Origin: Sambucus nigra
Lineage: Eukaryota; Streptophyta; Magnoliopsida; Dipsacales; Adoxaceae
Reading direction: 5' to 3'
DNA: 64,000 nucleotides
NCBI GenBank assembly: GCA_949130495.1
Contig: OX422208.1
Span: 399,893,885 to 399,957,884, forward strand
Under the pieces are notes generated by a model. The model ran no database searches and had not been told where the DNA came from. It was given only the letters and a program-made list of their open reading frames with translations. Each line of letters begins with the position of its first letter. Within the stretch, counting starts at the first letter, position 1. Below are positions 21,609-32,400 of this stretch, piece by piece. Made by a program: the position numbers and the translations under genes.

Positions 21609-24509
21609 TGTAATACCCCGTACTTTTACGCATAATAATTTTTATGGAAAATGGGGATTAATTAAATTAAAGGGAGAAAATTTAAATTGTAATTAATTCG
21701 ATTTATGATAATAATCACTAGCGGGATGAGAGTTAGTAATTATTGAAATAATAGTATAGCCGGGAATGAGATGCACGGCAGTTACGTTAAGAGTTAGTAA
21801 TTATTGAAATAATAGTATGGCCGGGAATGAGATGCACGACAGTTACGTTATAAATATTTGGGACGTGTATGAGTCACGTCACTAGTATGTATGTGGAGGT
21901 TTAAAAGGTAAATTATTTTTGTATAACTCAGATGACTATTTTGAGTGCGCCAGAGTGTCCGGAAGGGTCGAAATGGTCAGAAAACACTACTCGAGTATTT
22001 AAATTAGAGTCCCGGACTTTTTAGCCCAAAACGACACCCCGGAGGGATATTTTGGTCTTTTGGAATTTTTGGGTAATTATATGGACGAAAAGTAGGTTTA
22101 ATTAAAAGTCATTTAGGTTTAGTAGTCGTCATTTTCAACCTACGTGAAAAGAGAGGAAAAGAGAGAGAGAACCAAGGAAGACGAAGGAGACTCCATTAGA
22201 GCCCTAAGCGAAGAACTCAACCTTTCACAATAAAAAGTACACCAACGTGTAGATCGTGTCCGGAGAATCGTTCCTATACCACTTTCAACCCGTGAATCAG
22301 AAGTTCATTTTAAGGCAAGTGATTATCTTGCTCTCTCTCTTAGCAATTATTACTCTTGTTAACATATGTAGAGGTTTTAGAAAAATTAATACCAGATTTG
22401 GTTTACCTATGATGGGATTGTGTAGGAATCTTAGAAATTTGATGGGGGTTTTCATGTACAGGATTATACCCTTTATAGAAGTGTGAAATTAGGAGAATTA
22501 GATGCTAATTACGAAATAAAAATGAAACTTTTATGGATTTATAATTCTGGGTTTATGTTAATATTATTCAAAGGAAAATTTAGGAGTTTGTTGAATTTAT
22601 TTGATGATTAGAAGGATTTGCCCCTAAACTATGTTAAGAAATGTTCTAAAGTGACTTAAAGTAGTTTAGAAACCTTTTCCTTGGGTTGGAATGGGTTTAG
22701 GTTGAAGTTGAAGAGGAGGAAATATGGAAAAACAAACTTTGAAGATGAACTGGGCAACTGTGGAATTTTTGTTAGAAGTCCGCCCAGGTCGTTCGAATGA
22801 GACTTCTAACGAGTTTCCAGTGGCCCTTCTAACGATATTGGTAGTTCATTCAAAGTTCCTTCGTTTGAACGACCCTCGTTCGAACGAGTTTCCCTGGGTC
22901 TTCAAATGAGATTCCAGAATGACCCTTAAAACCTAATTTTTGTTTCGAACTTCCCGTAGGCTTATTTATATGAGCGTTAGACCTGTATGAATGTAGAGTG
23001 ACTTAAAACTTATAATCATTAGTGAGTGGATAATAGGGCAACCCTCGGACGGTACTAAAATTCATAGAATTAGAGAGATGCAAGAATATAAGGGAAAATA
23101 CAAACGAGTAAGGTATGAGGGAATAATAGGGGGTTATATTATACGTACTACAAATACTAGGCTACGGGAAAGATAATGAATTTATATAAGTTGTGTGTAT
23201 GCTTATTGCTCAAAATATTATGTGTATGACATACCTAGCTACTGGCTATTGAACGGATGTTAACGCGTTGTGGATGACCGAATCTTGTGTGCCTTCGGGG
23301 GATTTAGAGTCGTACCACTAGAGAATGGAACCTAGGTACGGGCTATCCATTAGAAGGATAGTTATGACGATCGTATGGGTGCATAGGTATGTGCGTAGCC
23401 CATTGGCTTGGGACTATGTTCACCTCCAATAGGTGTTTATGTTTTTATTGGTTCTCGAGAGATTGAACCTGTTGTCCTATATGCGTGAGCGTTGCAAAGG
23501 GACTAGATAACCGAGTATGCGTAACACTAAGGGTTTCTTAACCAAGGGTGCAATATTGCTATATTTATATAAATTAATATGTATACATAAAGCGAATAAT
23601 GTGTGTATAGTGGAATCATGTTTGGTGTATTATGTTGATGACGCTATTTTTAAATGTACACTTATGGTATTATCAGTTGGGCATTTAGAAGAATACGAGA
23701 ATAAACTAAATTAATCCCAAATCTATATCGAAATCATAGGTACGCCGGTTTTGAGTTATTTAGGGAGACTTTCAAGCATAATATTATGCACTTAGTAGTC
23801 AATCCGGGTATTATGACTAGTATGGGTAGTTAGGTTCGTTAGACGTGCACACTAGATCGAGGGGTGAGTATCTCAAGTGAGTACGCTAAGTTAACTTGAA
23901 GAATAATTGTGCTAATTGAATCAATTTAAGCACTTGCTATTTTAAACTGTTTTCATCTCGGGCTCTGACCCATTCTCCTGTATATCTTTCTATTGTTCCA
24001 TTATTTTAGGTGCCCAACCACAGGGACACCAACTTTAGGAGACGCTATTCAGTTGTCGTGTTGTAATTGCTGTGAAAGCCGCAGGATTATTGCTAGTAGA
24101 CGACTCAGATCATTCTTTCCTTTACAGTTATTCATTCTGTTGGACATATCGTCCTTACTTATGTTTACTTTCAGAGATTTAGTCATTTTAAATTCTCTCA
24201 TAGATTTGATTTTTTTATTTGGATTTATTGAATGGGATTGTATTTGGAGATGTTTACTCCATCCATTTGTTTTACTTCAGTCAGACTTTACTTATTTTAC
24301 TATAATGCATGGTATTTGTTGGTATTCTTTTAGTAGTAATTAATGACAAGATAAAATTTGGACATCGCTTTTTTAAATACTAGGTGGTTAGTTTTATTAA
24401 AATAAAATTTGAGTTCTCGACAGTGATGCATTATCTGAACCAACTTGATATTCTGAAATTAATTAATTAAGGACTAATCACCCGGTAATTAATTAGGCGA
24501 GGTGTCACA
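21609..24509 (+). repeat. 3' LTR of chromovirus 1
   Basis: 2901 bp, TG..CA ends, the inverted counterpart of 12355-15235. Short frames 22256-22486, 23517-23714 and 23993-24343 mirror those of the other LTR and are not genes. Two of the three GTTCGAAC palindromes seen in the other LTR are altered here (GTTCGAAT at 22789, GTTTGAAC at about 22862) in a manner consistent with methyl-C decay. Confidence 0.93.
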
Positions 24510-24514
24510 TCAAT
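24510..24514. other. Target duplication TCAAT at chromovirus 1 outer edge
   Basis: Complement of ATTGA at 15236-15240, and the start of the minus-strand copia gag-protease flank. Confidence 0.9.
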
Positions 24515-25813
24515 TTGGGTTTTGTGCCTCGTGTAGTTGTTTGCAAGGTTTCATTAAATGAAGTATTTGTATGCAACATATGTAATTTATCAATTAAATA
24601 ACTACTAACAACAAGAGTAGAATTAAGAAAAAGACTGACTTTATTATTTCCAAGTGAATAAGAAAAACCATATTTGTCCAAAATAGAAATAAAAAACAAA
24701 TTACGTCTGAAAGATGGCACTACATAAGTTTCTCTTAATTCAATAAAATGACCAACCTCAAAAGATAATCTAAAGGTCCCAATTACTTCAACAGGAACTA
24801 TTTTTCCATCGTCCACATAGATAAATCTTTCAGCATCACTTGGCAGTCGGCTCCACAATCAACCCTGCATAGACACACTTATATGAGTAGTAGCATCGGA
24901 ATATACCCAATAAGTATGACTACGTATAAAATCCAAATTAACTTCAGAACAAACCAAAGTGAGAAGTGTACCTTTCTTTACACTCCATGTGGCGTACATG
25001 GAACAATCCTTCTTCACATGCCCAAGTTTCTTGCAAAAGTAATAGGTAAATTCTGGATCCTGCTTCTTTTGTTGAATTTTGGGTTATGATGTTCCTACTG
25101 CAGTTTTTTTATTATGCTTCCTTTTTCACTTGTTATTCTTTGAGGGAAATGTAATATGAGCACTTTCAATTATATTCTCTTGTTTAAATCTGTCCTCTTC
25201 TTACACACAGTGAGAAATGGGCTCATTAAGAGTCTATTTATCCTTTTGATTATTATAGCTAACTATAAACTGGTCATAGTGTGTAGGAAGGGAAATCAGT
25301 ACCAGATGAACGAGAAAGTCATCAGACAACTCCAACTTTAGTGGCTTAACTTTTGAAGCGATGTTAGATATCTCCATAATGTACCCACTTATGTTTTCTT
25401 TACCTTTATACCTCATTTGAATAAGGTTAGCTCAAACTGTACCTATCTCTGGCTTTTCGTTCTTTGTAAAATGATTTTCAATATCTAGCAGAAAACTCTT
25501 AGCAGTTATCTTATCGGATATATCGCCCCTAAATGCTTTTAGAACGTTGCGCTTTAACATGATTAGACCTAAGCGATTAAAACGATCCCACTTCTCGAAG
25601 TTCACTTTATCCTTAACGGAACTTTTCTCTGTAAAAGGAGCGGGTTGTTCTTTCCATAGTGCGTATTCTAAATCTATGAAGTCGAGAACTATCAGAATGT
25701 TCTCTTTCCAAGTTTTTGAAGTTTATGCCGTTAATTATAGGAATTTTGTTCAAGTTGGAAGTAATATTAATAGCAGAAGCGGTAACTGAATTTAAAGAAC
25801 AAATAAATAGCAT
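24515..25813 (-). pseudogene. Copia gag and protease
   Basis: Minus strand from Met 25813: SAINITSNLNKIPIINGINF starts the gag (UBN2-type). YKGKENISGYIMEISNIASK and ELSDDFLVHLVLISLPTHYD (25416-25234) are its core. A zinc knuckle reads FCKKLGHVKKDC near 25020, with its first Cys replaced. The protease site YSDATTHIS near 24900 lacks the Ser-Gly of DSGATTHIS. VVPSFRRNLFFISILDKYGF and GNNKVSLFLN lead to TKPKL at 24515. The next codons TNEIS are at 15238 beyond the chromovirus. Several stops and shifts are present. Confidence 0.87.
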
Positions 25814-26831
25814 AATATCAAATTAAAATTCATGTCAAAATTAAATACATAAATACAAAACATAAATTTTATGCAACTGTAATGGTAGAACCCTTTTCAA
25901 GATACCTCACACAATATTAACAGTCTTTGGACAAAAACATCAACTTGTAAGTGGTACTCTCAGTGCAGAAATCAAATGTTGATAATAAATTCGGTCAAAC
26001 AACAACTTTCATTTGGCCCGATATATTATCCACATGGAAACTTTATAATCGTCACACATTTATTCCCGCGTGTATATTTGTTATTTGACCAATTAACAAT
26101 ATTCTTTTGGGCCAATCATTAATCGCATAAAATAATAAACACGCACATCTTAATAACTCAAAATAGATTAATATATGCAATTGAGGTTACTTTGGACAGA
26201 TATTACTTCAATTAATTTATTTTAAGATATAAGACAAAAGGGTAGTAATAAAATACCACAAATAGTTAGGATTCCCAAAAAAATACCCTTAATCGGTCTT
26301 AGCTCAATAAAATCCGAGGAGCTGAATCGATTCACCCCAGAAGACCGATTCGATTTTATTTCAAGCAGTAATGAAGTATATGAAGCCGAATTGATTCGGC
26401 TAGAAGATCAACCTGAATCGATTCGTGTTAGGGAAGAAACTAAGGTTTGAAGTTCTATTCGGGATTACCAATTTTAACCTAAATAAATGGTCTAAAATAA
26501 TTAGAAAACAAATAATTTTCAATAAGAACCAATCCAAAGTATTTAGAAAACATATGATTTTCAATTTATTTTGAACAAAAAAAATTGAATTATTCCATCT
26601 AATCCATCATGAATTAAAACCCTTTTTAGAAAAATCAAAAACACTATGGATTAATAATCCCAAATCAATTTTGGGATTATAATAATGAAAATTATCATAA
26701 ATCATATATAAATTCTATATAGAATACTAAAAGCCATATGGGTTCTCACTAGATCATATGTATGAGAAATATAACAAAATTACTTCTAAATCACAATCAC
26801 AATACCAATCCTAATAATCTAATGTGAAGAG
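25814..26831 (-). other. Copia leader between primer site and gag
   Basis: About 1 kb of AT-rich sequence without a domain. It contains four GAATCGATTC-like palindromes within about 100 bp (26324-26333, about 26347-26355, 26385-26400, 26415-26424). No open frame of interest. Confidence 0.6.
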
Positions 26832-26844
26832 GCTCTAACGCCAC
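26832..26844 (-). other. Primer binding site of the copia element
   Basis: The minus strand reads TGGCGTTAGAGCC two bases after the LTR end ATTCCAACA. It is a decayed initiator-Met tRNA site (TGGTATCAGAGC). Confidence 0.65.
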
Positions 26845-27110
26845 TTGTTGGAATATTGAATAAAATTCATCATATTTTCATAATCAACATATTGGATTAT
26901 CTAATAAAAGATTTGTAGAGAATGTGTACCTGAATCCATAATGGCGATTGAGACTTGGGTTGAAGGTCTTTCACAGACTAATCCCTCTCTCTATGAGTTC
27001 TCTCTCAATGATGGGAATGCAAAAGAGAGTGTTTTTATTGCATTAGATTTTGGGACTAGAACCCTTCATTATATTTATAGGTATTTAATTAAAACCTCAT
27101 AAATTCTAAT

Positions 27111-27176
27111 TAGGTGACTCTTGAGTAACCTATAGGTGACTATTGAGTAACCAAGAGGTGACTATTGGGTAACCAC
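27111..27176. repeat. Three short tandem copies in copia LTR
   Basis: TAGGTGACTCTTGAGTAACC, then two further copies of about 23-25 bp (GGTGACTATTGAGTAACC, GGTGACTATTGGGTAACC). Confidence 0.85.
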
Positions 27177-27253
27177 ACATTGCAAGGCTCATACTCATTT
27201 TTAGATGTCTTATAGGCCTTTACTAATTAGATAAAATTAGCCCAAATAGAATA

Positions 27254-28639
27254 TGTAAGATGTGGGTTCTTGGAATACGGTTAGTATCAAGTGAGGCGTA
27301 ACCCCTTATCAAGATCGGGATCAACACCATGCAATATTAGATATTGACAGTGAACGCAGGTGAATAAAAGGCAAAGGGAATCAATATTCAAACTTGTATT
27401 AAATGATATGTTGGCACAATAAATACACAACAAGCATAATAAATAGATGGGACCAGCAGGTAGCGTGGTCGGAGGGAGAAAGAGCAAGCACTCTAGGCAC
27501 ATTAAAGGCAAGACATGAACTTTGAGTTCAGTTAATTCTCAATAATATGGGTATTCAATGGATGTGGAAAATTATGTTCTCACAATAGTTCTCGTGTCTG
27601 GGGAAAGTTGGGCAGCAATTTTAGGCTGAGAATGTTCTGCCAGTTAAACTATTTGTATGGTGTATTTATATGAAGGGCAAGTTACTCGAGTTAACTTACA
27701 CGCGTTCAATATGATCGGTCATATTAAATGCACAAGTATCTCCCATCAATGTAGATGATATTGCATTAAATGCATGGGATCTCATAATTTGGCGGGAAAC
27801 TATTTCATTGGTTGGAAGTATGGTGGGCATTAATGAGGGACGTGACATGGAAGCTTGGAGTTTACCTTAGGACGACTAAATGATCAGGTTTGATGAACTA
27901 GACCTGTCGTCCCAAGGATAAACTCACTTGAGTGTCGTAACTTTGACTCCCTAAATGTAAGATGTTATGATGTCAGAAAATGGATAAATAATGACCCTAT
28001 TAGGTGCACGATCCCATCAGTCAGGCGATATGGCACCTTATTTAAGGCTACTCGGCTGGTAGGTAGCTCGAGTGTTTAGTTTTCTATTTGTTGGCTAAGA
28101 ACAATCTTAAGACCAAGGATGCAAGATTGAGTTACCTTGAGGAGGTTCCTTCGAACAGGTATGATTTGAGGTAGCTCGGTTGTAGTGGATCGAGCAACCA
28201 TATGTACTAAGTGAAGTTTTGCCCAAGTTTGCCAAGAGGGTTGGTAGTTATATTCCCAACGTTTCCTTGCTCCCAATCCTCCAAACCATGTCCCTGCGGG
28301 GTTCCTAAGGGGAAGTTGTTCGATAGAGCATGTTACCCTGCCATGCATGATCCCTCGTGGGTACCAAACAATCTCTCTCAACATATAATCATAAGATAAA
28401 GTACATGATACAATTAATTTTATTTCTTATTACAAACTATCGTCACTGAAATGACTTTGATCTATAAATTGGATCCTTCAAGCTAGGTCCGTGGGAGAAT
28501 CTTCGAGGTAGGTCCTTCGAGCTCCCTATACGGAGAATCTTCGAGGTAACATGCTCGGGTGACCTTCATCCTCCTTCTTCATTTTCTAATCCACAGATTA
28601 ACCAAGTTAATCACTCTTTAGCGGGGACTACCTCCTACA
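27254..28639 (-). mobile_element. Probable solo LTR nested in the copia LTR
   Basis: The segment starts TGTAAGA and ends TCCTACA (inverted ends TGTA-A/G-GA) and is flanked on both sides by GAATA (27249-27253, 28640-28644). On the minus strand it has a TATA-like CATATAAATACACC near 27670. Removing it with one GAATA leaves a copia LTR of ordinary length. Against this, the two flanks share CTTACATATT..TATTTGGGCT, so a duplication could mimic the pattern. The minus-strand open frame at 28076-28384 has no recognised domain. Confidence 0.55.
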
Positions 28640-28714
28640 GAATAAAAGCCCAAATACAATTTCTATTTCAATATGTAAGGCCACATTAGAATATTAAAAA
28701 AATATATTCCAACA

Positions 28715-29591
28715 ATAACACACACATTCTATAATGTTGAGCATTAATTTGAAATGGGGAGAGTTACTCCCATTTTCGTAGCTAGGCGTCTTTCTTTATT
28801 AAAATAAATAAATTTTTTTAGAATTAATTCCTAATATTTATATGGTTAAATATAAGAACATTTAAAAAAACAAATATTTAATAATAACTTGTCCAACCCA
28901 TTTTCAAAAAAAAAATTGTTTTGATACATACATTAGCACAATGATAGAACATAATAACTATGTGTCTATATGTCGAGTTAATATCAATATTCATGTGTTA
29001 ATACCTCTATCAAGGACTAAAAATTACCTTTTGATAATATGATGAATAAAAGTTAAATAAAATGATTTCTAGGGACTAAACATTTATTAATTCCAAATTT
29101 AAATTATTTATTTCTATTTTCGGCACGAAATTAGGGATTAAAATATGTAAACTAAGTTTTTAAATCGAGATGAAGAGTGCATTTGTTAAGACAATAAATG
29201 ATCAACTAAAGACATGTGTTGTGATCCTTTTTTAAACATATTTTGATATTTTTAAAAACCTAATTCCGTAGAAGTCAAAATTTATTTTGATATTCTATAC
29301 ACATATGTGTTTTAATTAACCTTTTTTTAATTTAATTTATATTTTTTTTACTTTTAATGTCAACACATTCTTCAGTGCTTTTTATCATTAATATACAACT
29401 AAGTCTCGGTTTATATTTAAATACATTTTATTTTAAAAATTAGAATTTTCCCGAATTATTAAAAAAATATGTCAACTTCATGAGGCACGTGACATCTTAA
29501 TTTAAAATTTTAAAATATCCCAAAAATAATAAAAACTACATAGAAAATATTGTAAAAAAATCAGAAACCTCAAAAAATTAAACATCATGAG
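28715..29591. other. AT-rich spacer, nothing recognised
   Basis: No frame, terminal repeat or motif that I can support. ATAAC at 28715 would be one copia target duplication copy, but its partner is outside the window. Confidence 0.5.
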
Positions 29592-29637
29592 TCCCCCCCC
29601 CCCCCCCCCCCACCAACACCAACACCGTCGCCTCCTC

Positions 29638-29682
<45 letters not shown>
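29592..29682. repeat. Poly-C then (TC)n(TA)n
   Basis: A run of about 18 C near 29594-29611, a short CAC/CTC-rich link, then (TC)10 and (TA)n up to the boundary of the next element. Confidence 0.93.
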
Positions 29683-29684
<2 letters not shown>

Positions 29685-29821
29685 GGCCTATCAATTGAGT
29701 CGAGCATGCTCGAAGCCCGTCGCTCGGCCCACTAAATTTAGGTCAAGCTTTTATTGAGTTTGAGCCGAGCCGAGCGCGAGCGAAGCACTTTCAAGCCCTA
29801 AGTAGGCTCGACTCGAAATAA

Positions 29822-29918
<97 letters not shown>
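29822..29918. repeat. (TC)n(TA)n(TG)n compound microsatellite
   Basis: About 10 TC, 14 TA and 23 TG units, directly abutting the foldback MITE at 29923. The open frame reading VCVCVC is an artefact. Confidence 0.97.
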
Positions 29919-29920
<2 letters not shown>

Positions 29921-29922
29921 CA

Positions 29923-30103
29923 ATGCTCTTGTGCGGACTAGTCCGCATTTTAAAAGTGCGGACCAGACATGTGTCACCTGGGGGTGAGCCTAGAAAATAT
30001 CAACTAAATAATATGCACACTCTCTCTCTTATCTGGGCTCACCGTCAGGTGACACATGTCCGTTTCGCACTCTTAAAATGCGAATTAGTCCACACAAGAG
30101 CAT
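29923..30103. mobile_element. Foldback MITE, 181 bp
   Basis: The left arm ATGCTCTTGTGCGGACTAGT.. (about 70 bp, through GTCACCTGGGGGTGAGCC) pairs with the right arm GGCTCACCGTCAGGTGACAC.. ending CACAAGAGCAT with a handful of mismatches. A central loop of about 40 bp is AT-rich with a CT run. It sits between two microsatellites. Confidence 0.88.
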
Positions 30104-30117
30104 GACTCTCTCTCTCT

Positions 30118-30118
<1 letters not shown>

Positions 30119-30183
<65 letters not shown>
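30119..30183. repeat. (TA)n microsatellite
   Basis: About 32 TA units preceded by a short (CT)n next to the MITE right end. Confidence 0.97.
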
Positions 30184-30190
<7 letters not shown>

Positions 30191-30236
30191 TATAATATGT
30201 AAAGAATTTGTTTTTTAAATGTTGAAATATATTTTT

Positions 30237-30755
30237 TTAGTGCTGAAATATGAACTTTTAATGCTTAAATTCATATTTTATTGCTGAAGTATGAATTTTA
30301 TTACGAAAATGTGTTTTCATTACTGAAATAAGAATTTTATTGCTGAAATATGAATATTTATTATTAAAATAAATAAATACGTATTGGAATATATGAATAT
30401 TTATTCTTAAAATAAATAAATACGTATTGGAATATTCAATTCGGGCCCGAAGCCTGTTATACTTTGTGAGATGAGATTGAGCCAAGCCTTAGTGCTGAAA
30501 TATGAATTTTTAATGCTGAAATTCATATTTTAGTGTTGAAATATGAATTTTATTACTAAAATGTGTTTTCATTGCTGAAATAAGAATTTTATTGTTGAAA
30601 TATGAATATTTATTATTAAAATAAATGAATACGTATTGGAATATATGAATATTTATTCTTAAAATAAATAAATACGTATTGGAATATTCAATTCGGCCCG
30701 GCTCAAGTCGGGCCCACAGCCTGTTATACTTTGTGAGATGAGCTTGAGCCAAGCA
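30237..30755. repeat. 252-bp tandem duplication
   Basis: TTAGTGCTGAAATATGAA starts at 30237 and again at 30489. The second copy carries about 15 extra bases (GGCTCAAGTCGGG region). Each copy contains an inner duplication of about 42 bp (ATATGAATATTTATT..ACGTATTGGA). Minus-strand open frames of 75-80 aa across the copies are repeat artefacts. Confidence 0.92.
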
Positions 30756-30860
30756 CTCTCAGACTCGTTCAGGTTGAGCTTGAGCTTGAGTCGATTAAAT
30801 AAAAATTGGGTCGAGCCTGATCAACCCAAAGCTCGGCTCATAGAGCCCGATGGATAGGCC

Positions 30861-30863
<3 letters not shown>

Positions 30864-30928
<65 letters not shown>
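30864..30928. repeat. (CA)n(TA)n microsatellite
   Basis: About 14 CA then 18 TA units right after the inverted TAGGCCTATC end. Confidence 0.97.
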
Positions 30929-30933
<5 letters not shown>

Positions 30934-31832
30934 CAAATGAAGACTAGCCACCAAATCAAAACAAAAAAAAGATGCATTGAATCTGAAGAACAATCAATTG
31001 AACCAAATGGTTATGTTAGGTTTTAACAATCGAACACATAATTGAACAAATTAAACAAATAGTTTAACCAAATGACAATTAATCAGAGTGATGTGGTATG
31101 GTTCTTTCGGATGATAGGGTTGGATGTTAAAATAAAATTAAACCCCTAGTGTCTAAGTGTGATTCGTATTGGTTTAAAAAAGCATCGATTTGGAGGTTTA
31201 AATTTGATTTATCGATTTCCATGTGGCATTGTTAATTTGTCTTGGTTTTGTGTTTTAAAATCATGTGTATTTGTGTGTTTGTGTGTGTGTGTGTGTTGCG
31301 ATGCGATGGTGGTAGGAACATGTGCATTTGACGTGGGGGTGGTATGTGGTGGTAGGGTTGATGGGTTTGGTTTTCTAGTAGGGGTAGGTGGAGGTGAGGG
31401 TAGAGGTTGTGTGTGTGTGTGTGTGTGTGTGTGGATGTTTGAATTATTTTAAATTTTCTATAACTTCTTGACTTTTTTTCTATCTTTTCAGAATTTAAAT
31501 TTATTTTTAATTGAAAAAGACACGTGGTTATTACTTTTAACGCTTTATTGACGGAATTTGAGCAAAGTTTAATGTTCAAATCAAATTGTATTTAATCTAG
31601 AGTAAAGATTTATTAATCTATTAAAGTAAAATTATTTTATTTTATTTATTTATTACTTTTTAAAAGAGTATAAGATCCCTATTAGTATCCAATTAACTAG
31701 CAAAACGAGGGGGACTTATAACTCAACTCAACAAATATTAATGAAAGGTCATAGATTTTCTCAACTCAACAAAAAATTATTTAAGGGTCGCAAAATTTAG
31801 TCATCAACAAGTCATACCTAAAATACCTAAAA
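30929..31832. other. Spacer with GT-rich patches
   Basis: (GT)n runs near 31276-31297 and 31409-31433 with a GGTGG-rich stretch between. The open frame at 31159-31452 simply follows the GT bias. No gene or element boundary seen apart from the Helitron-like end that follows. Confidence 0.5.
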
Positions 31833-32400
31833 CTAGGTTTTAACCGCGCGCGATGCACGGGCGCCTTATAAAGATTGGTTTCCACATATTTTTTGAGTAT
31901 ATTTGTACACTATTTAGGGGAATATAAAATTAAGCTATCTTGTTGAGTACATAAATATCATGTTAAACAATAAGCCAAAAGATGTAACATAATGTGTGCA
32001 AAACAAAGGCTATATTGTAACCATTTATACAGAATGGCAGTAAAACCAGGATTCCATTTTATTCCCAATTATAAAATACGAATTGAAGCATGTATTCAAA
32101 CAATTAACATTTTGCATATTTCAGCAGGGAAATGTTATCATTTTCCTTCGAACCCATTTGTGATAAGAAATGCACCAGTGATAGAAGCATTGTCTTGATT
32201 AAAAAATGTACATGTGACATCATGAAAGCCTTTGAAACTTCGAAACTGTGAAGTAGATGTAACAACGTGTGGTATTATTGGTCCGACAAAGAATTTGACA
32301 ATGGCGTATAAAAATTTCCTTGTATTTTTGTTGTTCATTCCTCTAAAAATTACAGCACCAATTATATATCCTACCACATCAGTGGTTGCTATGTTTTCTT
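31833..32400 (-). mobile_element. Helitron-like 3' end and adjoining sequence
   Basis: On the minus strand the sequence ends ..CCCGTGCATCGCGCGCGG, a short AT spacer and CCTAG, followed by T. Helitrons end in CTRR with a GC-rich hairpin about 10 bases upstream and insert between A and T. Here CCGTGC and GCGCGG pair over 6 bp (31846-31861). The 5' TC end was not found, so the right limit is arbitrary. Confidence 0.6.
32138..32377 (-). CDS. Short hypothetical frame inside the Helitron-like segment
   Basis: 79 residues without stops (TDVVGYIIGAVIFRG in the extended frame). The opening TDVVGYI and spacing are loosely like the OB-fold (RPA1/DUF223-like) proteins carried by plant Helitrons, and the strand matches the proposed Helitron. 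This is only a resemblance by eye; the rest of the frame is not diagnostic. It is likely a decayed exon fragment or chance frame. Confidence 0.3.
   Translation of the reverse strand: MVGYIIGAVIFRGMNNKNTRKFLYAIVKFFVGPIIPHVVTSTSQFRSFKGFHDVTCTFFNQDNASITGAFLITNGFEGK

Larger units (their letters stand above)
11769..24509. mobile_element. Chromovirus-like Ty3/gypsy element 1, split by the inversion
   Basis: The 5' LTR, primer site and gag start lie on the minus strand (11769-15235). The gag zinc knuckles, pol and 3' LTR lie on the plus strand (17751-24509). LTRs are 2881 and 2901 bp and begin TGTAATACCC. The two outer LTR edges are each followed by copia sequence and the 5-bp duplication ATTGA (15236-15240) / TCAAT (24510-24514). 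After undoing the inversion these bracket a single insertion in the copia. RT, RNase H, integrase and a C-terminal VPLVRVQWWHHNVEES segment match the plant Del/Tekay group of chromoviruses. Confidence 0.87.
11168..28714 (-). mobile_element. Ty1/copia retrotransposon, host of nested insertions and rearranged
   Basis: Pieces on the current map are: 5' LTR (26846-28714, minus), primer site, leader and gag-protease (24515-25813, minus). Then come integrase-RT-RNase H (15236-17750, now plus) and the RNase H tail with 3' untranslated region (11168-11768, minus). Undoing an inversion of 11769-17750 and removing the chromovirus restores the usual copia order GAG-PR-INT-RT-RH on the minus strand. The 3' LTR would lie left of Tat element A, outside the window. 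Multiple stops and frameshifts make it inactive. Confidence 0.88.
26846..28714 (-). repeat. Copia 5' LTR, interrupted
   Basis: Bounded by TGTTGGAATATT (26846) and AATATATTCCAACA (28714), a 9-10 bp inverted terminal pair typical of copia LTRs. If the segment 27254-28639 is a later insertion, the LTR is about 480 bp. A TATA-like motif (CCTATAAATATAATG, minus) lies near 27085-27070. The matching 3' LTR is outside the window, so the boundaries rest on the ends and the adjacent primer site. Confidence 0.72.
29683..30862. mobile_element. Putative non-autonomous DNA element with TAGGCCTATC ends
   Basis: TAGGCCTATC at 29683-29692 is inverted at 30853-30862 (GATAGGCCTA). Both subterminal zones are rich in GAGCC/GGCTC motifs (CGAGCATGCTCGAAGC; GCTCGGCTCATAGAGC). 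Inside lie a foldback MITE, microsatellites and a 252-bp tandem duplication. No coding sequence. Flanks are simple repeats, so a target duplication cannot be read. Confidence 0.5.

Noticed and set aside
22256..22486. A 76-residue frame similar to one at 14380-14583
   Set aside because: The similarity reflects LTR duplication, not two genes; no domain, and it sits across the transcribed part of the LTR.
27287..27511. Cys/Leu-rich minus frame in the copia LTR region
   Set aside because: Non-coding LTR sequence by context; no motif.
31159..31452. A 97-residue Gly/Val/Cys-rich frame resembling a small secreted protein
   Set aside because: Composition is explained by GT repeats, with no signal peptide followed by a plausible mature region.
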